Below, piece after piece: positions 44,485 through 54,451 of a stretch of DNA of 64,000 nucleotides. The position numbers and the translations under genes were made by a program. The stretch comes from Rhodamnia argentea (Eukaryota > Streptophyta > Magnoliopsida > Myrtales > Myrtaceae): positions 5,580,001 through 5,644,000 of the forward strand of contig NC_063154.1 in the NCBI RefSeq assembly GCF_020921035.1. Direction: 5' to 3'. The notes below the pieces were generated by a model. It ran no database searches, was not told the origin of the DNA, and was given only the letters and a program-made list of their open reading frames with translations. Every line of letters begins with the position of its first letter. The stretch's first letter is position 1.

Positions 44485-47400
44485 TCATGCAGCTCTCCTA
44501 GTGAGCTGCTCCTTCGAGGTGCTCTCGAAGATCTTGTCGGCATTCCCGACCTCAAAACCGTCTCGCCTGTGGAACTCTTTGACCTGAGAAAGTTGAGCAT
44601 TGGATTAATACAGGGTGTTAAGGATCCCTTATAATCACATTAGTAGATAAATGGACAAAACTATTCAAAGGCTACACCCTAGAGAATCATCTATAGCACC
44701 AGTGGATAGCAAATTACGTGTTGGTCTGATTAGTCAATGCGAGGACGTGAGCAAATTATAGTAAAATGACTAGCGAACTACTAAACTCTGAAATTTACCA
44801 GAACAAGTAGAAGATTACCTCTTTCTCCGGTAGACTCTGAAACTGAGGCAGTACAAGGCGTTCGGCGAACTCGATATATGAACAGGGTACTGATTCTTTG
44901 ACCCCCTCTGAAAACTGGAAAAGAATTGAATCTGCCACAGTTGAGCTTTGGAGCAGCATACCGTCGGGGCTAACTGGTGTTAACAACAACTAAGCGTTAG
45001 TCAAGATACATGTAACTCGTCTAATAAGCTCAGAATTTCCGTGGGAATAGCAAGTTCATTAATCTTTAAATTCAGTCACTGATTCCTGGAAGCCAAGCTC
45101 CTATCTCGCAAAGCAAGCAGCAGAGCTTACTTCGTCATGAATCCTATAAGCAACTATTACTGAAGACTACGAAATAACTAGCGAAATAGCAAAAGGAGAA
45201 TCCCCCAATTGCCCTTGGCTCTTATGATCTGCTTCATATTTGTTGGAACAGGTCATAACAACTGCCTGTCTGGAGCTCACAGCTACATTACGATGGTATC
45301 ATCAAAAGAATTATAGCAAAAACTCAAAGTAAGATGCAAAAGTGAAATTTGGAAGCAAACCTTTTAAGATCCCTCCTTCTGAGTTCAAGCTGAATCCGTT
45401 CTTTTCAATGAATTCGTTTAAGCTTTTGATATTCCTCAGGTGTGATTTTAGCCGGTGAGTCGAAATAGTGACATGGTTCACTGCATATCCATTGACAAGG
45501 GTCCAGGCAGCATACTCGCTTTCCCTGCATGAACAGAGAACTAGGCATGATCCTTTTATGTGGATATATAAGTAAAGGAGACAAATTAAGCTGAATACTT
45601 AAGCACAGAACACAAAACAACCGTAAGGAGCTAAGAATGAATTTCATTGCTTTTTTACTTATATATGCATTTCAGTTCTCCTGGCGAGAATCAGATCCGT
45701 GATAAAGATGAATAATTGGTGCATACCTCGCTAATTGTTGAAATTCGGAGTACAGAGGCTTCTCCCAAGTCAGCGCTCCCAATGCGCTTGCCAGAGCAAC
45801 ATGCTTATTACCATTGCCGGAGATCCCAACATATTTCCTAACTATTTCCTATAAGATAAAAGGTGTCAGCTGAGATACACAAGCGTGAAGAAAATTACTT
45901 GGACTTGATAAACCAGACCAAACTCCTTTTTATTTTGGCATGCCCACCTTTCAAACCAAAAAAACCATGTTGTCACTGAAGAAAAGTATTACAGACCGGT
46001 ATGGCAGAAGGTGAGTTGTTCAGGAGAATGTATGTCATTGACATCCCCAATTAAAGGCACCAAAAAAATGACCACCATTGGGTCAAAAGTGCCAGAAAAC
46101 TCTAACCTCATCCTAACCGAGACACAGACCTTACAAGGGCATATCAAACAGTGCACATGATGACCATCTTCCTGTTTCCAAAAGCAAGGAAAAACCAGCT
46201 CCCCCTTCACCAGGAATAATCTCGAGAATACACACCTGTGTTTGTGGGGTCATCTCATCAACGAGAAGTTCAGATATAAAAATCCTGGGTAGAGGCCCAT
46301 TTACACCAGTCCCACCCTCCAAAAGGGAGTCTTTTGGAGGCGAATACCACAAGGCTCTCAACTTTTTTGCAGGAAACCTCAACTCCTCTTGCTGGGTGTA
46401 ACCATAATCCAGGAAAAAGTCCGCGATCGAGTCAATCCCGTAACCATTTACCTTAAAAGTTGAGAGACAAGCATATGAGTCAATGACAGACGCAACAACC
46501 TAAACTCTTACAAAAACAGTGCCCTGTAATCAACAGAAAGTCTCATGAGGAAAACATGCTGATGAACAGAGACATGATTTAATTAATCACTCAAAAGCAG
46601 TTCTTGACGCACAAAGATGGCTTTTCTTATGTCGTTTTGTGTAATAGCAAGTGACTTGCAAAACCATCTTTCCAGGGTCCCGGACTTTGATGGAACATTC
46701 AGTCTCCTAACTATTTGCTCACGAAGGATAAAAGAGAACGCCAAGAAACACATACCTTTCTAGGTCCTTCGGCTAAGACCAAGTGCAATATCTATTCTTA
46801 TCAGTTTAACCGAATCCCGATAAAAACACTTGCTTAAGGTAATACCACATTGCATCCACAATAAACATACATAGGCTATGTAAACATACATGGGCGGAGT
46901 TTAACCGAATCCCGATAAAAACACTTGCTTAAGGTAATACCACGATATACTTTAATCCATATCATGGCCGACCAATTTTCCAAAACTAAAATCGACATAC
47001 CCCGAAAGTCCTAAATGCGAGATGATCATAACATATTTGATCTTCGTCGGCCGACCGAACGAGCTCCAGGATGGCTTTGGCAGTGGGGTTCCTGTTCAAG
47101 TACACGCACTCCATATTCTCCAAGACTTTCCTGAGAAACGATTCAGCTCCCTGTAGCCCCAAAAGATTCAAAATGACACTCGTAAGGAACCATCTTTTGC
47201 AAGCAACTTGACGCACTAGTGACTTCACAGTTATAGACACGGAGCCAAACGACAATTTCAGGCAAACAACATCTGGTCTACAACCCAAATGATCTTATCA
47301 CAGTACGCTAACATCACTCTTCACGCTCACATCTCCAGTTTCGGACATCAAGGGGACACCAAAAGACGCCGACCCAAATGGAGAGAGAGAGAGAGTGATG

Positions 47401-47643
47401 AAGCACCTGAGAAGCGGATTGGCGGCGTCCACTTCCCGACGCAGATGAGGAAACGACGCTAAAGCTCCTCTTTCCAACAACACCGAAAGGTTTTCCCGGG
47501 AACGGCGATTTTCTCGGGAAAAAAACCAAATCCCCCGATTTGGGTCGGAGGGGAGAGCGGAAGGGAGGGAGAGCTGACAATGGGTGAGAGACATACTTGA
47601 CGGTGGAGGAGGAGTAGAGAGAGAACATGGCGGATACCTTCAT
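44485..47643 (-). CDS. FLO7/HglS-like: 2-oxoadipate dioxygenase/decarboxylase (DUF1338, HglS/FLO7 type), plastid
   Basis: Exons 47643-47407, 47150-47001, 46451-46236, 45848-45727, 45524-45361, 44973-44819 and 44583-44485 join in phase (GT-AG) to give 380 aa. The first exon (79 aa, rich in Ser/Arg/Pro, few acidic residues) looks like a chloroplast transit peptide; the start could also be the Met at 47628. The rest is a DUF1338 fold. Likely metal ligands by family analogy are His122 (YDHLAFRTFG), His259 (VNHVTISTH) and Glu331 (SYIEFAER); Arg126 fits the conserved substrate-contacting arginine. The family converts 2-oxoadipate to 2-hydroxyglutarate in lysine breakdown, and the rice homologue FLO7 affects endosperm starch. 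The gene is convergent with the kinase, with about 830 bp between stop codons. Confidence 0.92.
46803..46943. repeat. 46-bp exact direct repeat in HglS-like intron 2
   Basis: The block beginning AGTTTAACCGAATCCCGATA and ending GGTAATACCAC occurs at 46803-46848 and again at 46898-46943, period 95 bp. No difference is visible within the 46 bases, so the duplication is recent or was gene-converted. Confidence 0.85.
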
Positions 47644-49985
47644 CGACTGCTCTCGCCGATGTGATCGTTACAGCTCTGGGCCTTTCCTCTGTTTTCGATT
47701 TCTGGTAAAGAGAGAAGACGAAGAAGAAGAAACTCGTTCCGCTTTTTCGAGAAGCTCTCTTCCTTCCTCGTATGTCTTTCTTTCTTTCCCATGTCTGCAA
47801 CTGTTCCGGATGATTGGCTCAATTTGCCACGTCATCCACATATTTTTTTTTTTGGTCATACTGCATATAATTTATTACTCTTTTCAGGCACGAAAGAAAG
47901 AGGAAGGATAAAAGCAAAATTTCTTTAAAAAAAAACCCCGAAATAAGGAAATACCTTTTATCGAAAATCATTCTTTCATTTTTTTTTTTATAGAAAAGAC
48001 AAGTTTTGCGATAATTCTGGATAGAAAATATCATATGCGGACAAGAGAATCGATATATTCAATTCAAACGGTATACAAAGCGTGATGAAATTTAATCGGC
48101 GGTTGGATATTCATAAATAATAAAGATACATGAAGAAATTGAAAGATAATTGAAATATAACACGTTTGTTTATTTGTGCGAGGGGGTCTCGGAACAGTAC
48201 CATGCAGCTATTTAAGCGTACAATCTATAGTTACCAATGAATGTTACAAATGAAGGTTTTAAATAATTATAGAATGGTTACATCAACGATGCTATTTTGA
48301 CAATTTTTTCAATTTCACCATGAAAACGATTCCTTTATTTCACTACATTGAGGGTTACTTTTTTTACGGTATCATATGAGATTGTAGACTCCACTTTTTA
48401 TTGATTCTTTTGATTCATCAAGTCGGCGATAATACTATTCATAAAGGACCAAACTTTGCTCTTTTCGATTAAATTTATCACATATTGACAATAACCAAAA
48501 GTTAATCATTTTTTGGTGTAAATAAAAGGTGAATGTGAAATCCCTATTTATGGAGTTACGGAGTATTAATCTTTTTAATAAAAGTACTCAGACATTCAAG
48601 CTATCATATTTAGTAGCAATCATGTACATGTGTGTGTGTCATTCAGAAGCTAGATTGTAATCGTGAGAAAACCCAGCAAATAAATACAGAGAAAAAAAAA
48701 ACAGAGAATTTCTTCTTTTTGGTATGTTAATGTCGTGATTTAAAGATTATCTTTATAAAGGACCTGATTAATAAATGAACAAATCAAAATTAAATGTGAC
48801 GGAACAGCTAGGCCGGCCCATGGGCCGAGCCCAAATGTTTTTCCGAAAGACTCGGCCCGTGCTCGGCCCTCCTTAAAAGTACTCAATTTCACTTATACCA
48901 AATTAATCTCATCGCCATCCCCACCACGTCCTTTTCTTGGTCCTACCCGGATTGTAGCATGGCTTAGCTGAATTAGGGAATCTTCTCCTTTTCTCCGAAC
49001 CATCCACGCGAATCGCGAGTTCAACCAACTCGCGATCATCTGTCCGTAGCCCATGAAGACGCAGGCCCAACAATTATGATGCGTTTCCCACAATTAGCAA
49101 TGACTTCCGATTCAGGTCGGATGACGCGGCCGGCGGTTTTCGATACGAGTGCCGATGAATATCGATCGGGACATGCGTCGGCACGCATTAAGCTTGCATA
49201 ATTTTATTTTATTTTTCTCTCTTGGTACGATTCGTAGCGACCCGATTCGAGACGATTGCGGAATTTTCAAACAAGAAAATTGCGCTGGCAACGCCAAAGG
49301 AAGGGTCCATTAGTTTCAGTAGCATCAGCAGGCACCAACGTTGGACAACAAGGTTGGCGTCTGCTTTGCGTCTCGGCGTCAAAAACCGAGAACGGAAAAA
49401 CTTAAAAAAAGAAGAAGAAGGTGATTTTAATGATACAGCTCATACAGCTCAAGAGCGATTTCTTTGGAAAAGGAAAAATTCGATTTGCGCAAACTTGGCC
49501 TGTCCGGATGGACATTACGACGTGGGACCAAGTGGATAAGTACATTTAGGATAATACAAGTCAAGTAAGATTCGATGTAAATCATTTTGATGCTTTGCCC
49601 AAAAACAAAATCATTTTGATTCGGATCTTACGGGTCAATCAAGTTCATTGACCTCAAACTTTTATATGGAAAGATCGAGGGTCTATCGGTTTTTTTTCTT
49701 CTTTTTTTAATCGGAAATGGTTTATCTATTTACACCTCTGACATTTCTCGAAATCTAAAGTGTTATTAAGCTTGTGTCGAGTTAAGGTGCCGATTGCGAA
49801 AGTTTGGAAAGATTCAAAATGTCCGGGCGGCAAATTTGGACTAATCTTTGACAAAGTAAATGTGACTTGAGCTAAACTCGGGGTTCTCTTTTGAAAAAAG
49901 GATGGGATGACAAGGAAGTCGTGGTCCGGTTGGAGAAGGCAAGCTTACCCTCTTGGCAATGTGGCGTCAGCCAGAAGGAATCTCG
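47644..49985. other. Intergenic DNA upstream of the HglS-like gene
   Basis: The first 150 bp should hold the HglS-like promoter and leader. A small GC-rich patch at 48805-48880 (GGCCGGCCCATGGGCCGAGC) resembles debris from a GC-rich repeat. The frame at 49222-49539 (105 aa) has no recognisable domain and relies on a non-ATG start, so it is not called. Confidence 0.5.
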
Positions 49986-50658
49986 TTTTGTCAAAGGGGA
50001 TTTGATCGCCGTGACACCAGCTCCGATCGACGGAATCCTTCGACGACGTCCAGCTGGGGAAGACAACAAGCGCACCGTCCCGGGAGGAAAATGGAACCTA
50101 TGCCGCCGGCGACCCATTGTGTGGTTTGGTGGGTTTTCTTTTCTCGGGTTTTGTTCGAGACGAGAGAAAGCTCGAGCGTTTATCTGCAGAGGAAACGTAC
50201 TCGAACCTGATCCGGAACGAGCTATCCGCGTTATGGATTTCGGGATGCCCGCATTGTACGGCTGAAAATCGAATCTGTAAGTTATGGATTTGCCGAAGCT
50301 CTAACTCATCGATGAGCTTATTGCGCGTCGGTTACGTGGAGAGTTAGAAAATAAGGCATTGCCTGCTCCACGTAAAATGAGTGATTCGGAAGATATTTTC
50401 CTGAAATCGATAGCTTGTATCTTTTACATAAATTAATGAATGAGAAATATTTCATTGCTCATGAAAATGATGACACATAAATTTTTATCATGGATAATGA
50501 AAAATCTAATTATTTTTCGTGCCCCCAGCTGCGGTCCTAACGAAGAAAAACCAACTTCGGTGAGACTCACGCTCGGGCGGGACCCACTCATTTTGTTGGG
50601 ACGTTGGTACCCGAACGGGGAAATGGATCCCCTAACATTGCCAATTCAATGTTAGGGC

Positions 50659-50721
50659 TGACATTGATCAAATCGGGCCGTCGTCCTAATTAAAATAGAC
50701 GATCTGATTTGATCAATGTCA
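50659..50721. repeat. Inverted repeat in triplication unit 1 (paired with 51743-51827 in unit 2)
   Basis: TGACATTGATCAAATC (50659-50674) and GATTTGATCAATGTCA (50706-50721) are perfect 16-bp reverse complements with a 31-nt loop and partial pairing inside it. In unit 2 the same arms lie at 51743-51758 (last base changed) and 51812-51827, with the left arm partly duplicated (CATTGGTCAAATCGGGCC). Confidence 0.7.
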
Positions 50722-50885
50722 TCTCTTCAAAATTTTTAAAAATTCCCGCTCCGATTGACGGAATCTTCAACTAAACAAGCACACCTTCTCATGAGGAAGC
50801 CGGAACTTATGCCGCCGCCGACCCAATGTGTGATTTGATGGGTTTTCTTTTTTTAAGTTTTGTTCGAGACGAGAGAAGGCTACGA

Positions 50886-51412
50886 GGGTGCGTTTGGTCG
50901 TCCGTATAAAACTCGGGATATGATATGTTTTATCCTATCCCGTGTTTGGTAGGTGTCCCGGATAATATAATGTCGGATATAGGGGGACATAACCTGGATA
51001 AAAAAATCCTAGGGGAGGGGGTAGAATAAGGTCGGATATGATTTCTCTTATCCGTCATATAAAAGCTAACTTTCTTGTCTCATTTGTTTCAATTTTCATT
51101 TTATTTATTTTTTTTGCAAAGAGGTTTGAAAATCTAATAAAATGTGTATATTTTCAAGTTTTTTTTTGTTTGAGAACATTATTTTTATAGTAATAAGATC
51201 GGAATATTTCATGAGCATCATGTAGGGCATATATGTCATTTATATTGATATACGGTTTATACCAAATGCGGGATAGGATAGGATATGAGAATATCCGACT
51301 TTAAATCCGTAATTCACCAAATGATGAATGAGATATGGCTAAATCCATAGATTTCTTATCATATCATATCTAATCCTATCCCGACCCGAAATCCCGATGA
51401 CCAAACGCAGGC
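50886..51412. mobile_element. PIF/Harbinger-like (Tourist-type) MITE inside unit 2
   Basis: The ends are GGGTGCGTTTGGTC and, in reverse complement, GCCTGCGTTTGGTC, with further mirrored blocks (GGGATATGATATG and GGATTAGATATGATATG types). Flanks are CTA-CGA before and TGA-ACG after. Unit 3 shows the unoccupied site as CTATGAACG (51988-51996), so a 3-bp TGA/CGA target duplication is supported. The 3-bp duplication and GGG-type ends fit PIF/Harbinger MITEs. No coding frame is present. Confidence 0.75.
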
Positions 51413-52432
51413 TGAACGTTTACCTACGGAGGAAACGTACTCGAACCCGATCCATGGAAGATGAATGATTCGGAAGATATTTTCTTGAAATCGATCGCTT
51501 GTATCTTTTACATAAATTAATGAATGAGAAATATTTCATTGCTCATGAAAATGACGACACATAAATTTTTATCATGGATAATAAAAAATCTAATTACTTG
51601 TCATGCCTCGGGATGCGGTGCTAACGAAGAAAAACCAACTTCGGCGAGACTCACGCTCGGGCGAGACCCACTCATTTTGTTGGGATGTTGGTACCCGAAC
51701 GGGGAAATGGATCCCCTAACATTGCCAATTCAATATTAGGGGTGACATTGATCAAATTGGGTCATCCTAACATTGGTCAAATCGGGCCATCCTAATTAAA
51801 ATGGACGGTCCGATTTGATCAATGTCATCTCTTCAAATTTTTTAAAAATTCCCGCTTCGATTGACGGAATCCTTCAACTAAACAAGCACACCTTCTCATG
51901 AGGAAGCCGGAACCTATGCCGCTGCCAACCCACCGTGTGATTTGATGGGTTTTCTTTTTTTAAGTTTTGTTCGAGACGAGAGAAGGCTATGAACGTTTAC
52001 CTGCAGAGGAAACGTATTCGAACCTAATTTATGGAAGATGAATGATTCGGAAGATATTTTCCAATAATCGATCACTTTCATCTTTTACACAAATTAATAA
52101 AGGAGGAATATTTCATTGCCCACGAAAACGACGACACATGAATTGTTATGATGGATAACGAAAAATCTAACGATTCGTCGTGCTCCGAGGTGCGGTGCAA
52201 CCGAAGAAAAACCAACTCCCGCGTCGTCAATGCGAGACTCGCGCTCGTGGGTGGTGGGGACCCTTTCGTTCTGCTGGGGACGTTGGTACCCAAACGGACG
52301 TTCTCTCCGTATCTTCGCGTGAGCCTCGCACCAACATTTAGCAAAGTTCTCCGAGATTCTGTTCGGGTTAACGTGGATAGACGGCGTCATCCTCTTGGGT
52401 CCGGGCCCCCCGGCCCAACAACCAAAACCACT

Positions 52433-52440
52433 TATATAAA
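52433..52440 (+). promoter_or_regulatory. TATA box of the HIR gene
   Basis: TATATAAA is followed by GGAGACCCCG and, about 80 bp on, by a long CT tract (about 52521-52555), the usual arrangement for a plant core promoter and leader. The start codon is 2 kb downstream, which implies a large intron in the 5' UTR. Confidence 0.6.
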
Positions 52441-52517
52441 GGAGACCCCGAAAGATGTCTTCCCGGTCAAGTTAGCCAACGAAGGAGAAGAGGCAAAGAG
52501 CGTGAAGAATCTCTCAC

Positions 52518-52520
<3 letters not shown>

Positions 52521-52560
<40 letters not shown>

Positions 52561-54190
52561 CGAGGATTTATGGAATCTTGTGGTGAAAAGCGGCCGCCGC
52601 TGGACGCGTGTCGCTTCGAATTCCGAGCAGCTTCTCTTACCCGAAAATGATTTCCTCGCAGCTTCCGCTCGTCGCGTTTCGCGATTCCCTTTCTGCTGTT
52701 TATGGTCATCCTCGCCTCGCCATTATAAAAGCTTCCATTAGTAATCCTCGTCGTCTTGTATCTCTCGCGCTCTTGTCGTCGTTGAGGTGATTGCAGGTTG
52801 GTTGTCCGTGCTTCGTCGTTCCTTCCCTCTCCCCCCCCCTCTCGCCGGCTTTGCGTCGCGTTGTCTTCGCTCGTCTCCATGGGTTGAGTTCCCGCCGGAT
52901 TTTGCGGTTTCGATTGGAGTTCTCGGTACTTCGAGCGGTCCGTGGCTGCGTCGATAGCGCGAAATGGCGCGGGAATTAGGGTTTGCGTGGCGGGGCGAAG
53001 GCTGTTTTGAAGCGTGGATTGGATTTCCACGAGTTGAGTGGAGTCCGGTGGGCCGATACTGGATGTTGACCGGTTTTTGAAGGCTTAATGCTTTTCGCCG
53101 TTCCTCGTGCTTTGACAATTTCGCTTAGTTTTTGGCGCGCGTCTAGTGAGTTCTTCCGTGACGTCGGTTCGGTTCCTCCTCGTGAAAATGAGGTGTAGTA
53201 TGTATCTTATCTTCGGTTCTGTGGATGGATTTGCGTGCAAACTTCGTTATCTTATTTAAACGCAAAACCTAGGAATTGAGTGTCCTTTCTCGCTGTTTGT
53301 GGCAGTGTGGACAGTTAATTACACGCATATAATACGTATTTGTACTCTAGTCTTTGCCGTCTTATTGTGTTTTTTTTTTTGGTCGAAGCTTGTCTTATTC
53401 AGTAGTTGTCAAATGGCAATTTTCTATTGACACTGTTGACAATCAGATATTTAATGGTGAGTAGACCCTATATAATGCTTATCCTTGACCTGTCGGCTTT
53501 TCAAATTTCTCCACTCATCACTTTAGTAATGGTCCTTAGTGGTGCGATCGATGATTGCTTGATGGAATCAGTTCTTATCTCCTAGTTCTGTTCAACGATA
53601 GCCTTACAACAAAATAATCGACGACCAAAATCTATTTTTTGAGACAATTTTGTACTGCCTTCCTCCCCTGCATTATAGTTGGATCGAGTGTGGGTTGTCT
53701 GCCAGCCTCGCCTCCAGTTGCTTTTTTCACATCCATATTGTAGGATAGGAGGTGAGTGATTTTCTTACTGGAGGTGCTCAAATATGCAATTTAAATATTT
53801 GTCTTAACCTCAACGGGGGGGCAATATGCAGGGTCCATAGGACTATTATATATAATATAATTGACTGGGTAAAACATAGCAGTTTTAACTCCACCGTATC
53901 TAAACTACTTGAAATGGGTTTGGTATGGGAAAGCCACATATAAGAAACCTACTACATTTCATATTTTGGATGGATATTATTTGAAGTCTGTAAATGCTAC
54001 CCCTTCTTATAGGAAGGACTTAGAATTGTCTGGGGCTCTTCTAACAAGGCGATTTTTTCATGAGGGGTAGTTTTTACCATTTGTGGTGTCTTGCAGGTAT
54101 TCCTGCACATGTAACAGAATTTAGTTGAGCTTGTAGTTTTAGTTTCATCTTGCATAAGCAACCAGTGTTGGTGATTTAGATCGTTGAAGT

Positions 54191-54224
<34 letters not shown>

Positions 54225-54443
54225 GCACATGAGCATGTACACAGACAGTCACATGTGCCTGTTTGTGTATACACTCTGTATGCAACTTTTCCCTTGTCTC
54301 ACAAATGAAATTACTTGTCAATTTGACTCCATCTGTTGGTAGGCTGAATGCTCTGTGTAGCTCGTTTAAATTGTATATATCTCTTATCGGTTTTTTTTTT
54401 TTGGTCATTAATAATCTCAGCCATTTAATCGTTGCATTATAGA
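52521..54443 (+). other. Leader and 5'-UTR intron of the HIR gene
   Basis: Between the TATA box and the start codon lies about 2 kb without any coding signal. The acceptor candidate ATTATAG at 54436-54442 sits 9 bp before the ATG at 54452. The donor is not certain; several GT sites exist within 52520-52810. The region contains CT runs (52521-52555 and about 54195-54222) and T-runs. A long leader intron can raise expression in plants, but that is inference here. Confidence 0.5.
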
Positions 54444-54451
54444 ACGGACAA

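Larger units (their letters stand above)
49990..52390. repeat. Segment of about 0.6-0.7 kb present three times in tandem upstream of the HIR gene
   Basis: Three diverged units follow each other: about 49990-50702, 50703-51814 and 51815-52390. Shared landmarks, in order, are CTCCGATCGACGGAATCC (50021; variants at 50750 and 51852), ATGCCGCCG(G/C)CGACCCA, GTTTTGTTCGAGACGAGAGAA, GAGGAAACGTA, GATTCGGAAGATATTTTCC, AATATTTCATTGC and GACGTTGGTACCC/GATGTTGGTACCC. Unit 2 is longer because it carries a 527-bp MITE. Unit 3 runs directly into the TATA box at 52433, so it is probably the original promoter-proximal sequence. Similar short frames in units 1 and 2 (50440-50655 and 51524-51739) are by-products of the duplication. 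Confidence 0.8.

Noticed and set aside
50440-51739. Two similar 71-aa frames (50440-50655 and 51524-51739) as a possible small gene family
   Set aside because: They lie inside the tandem DNA triplication, unit 3 does not keep the frame, and the flanking non-coding DNA is equally conserved.
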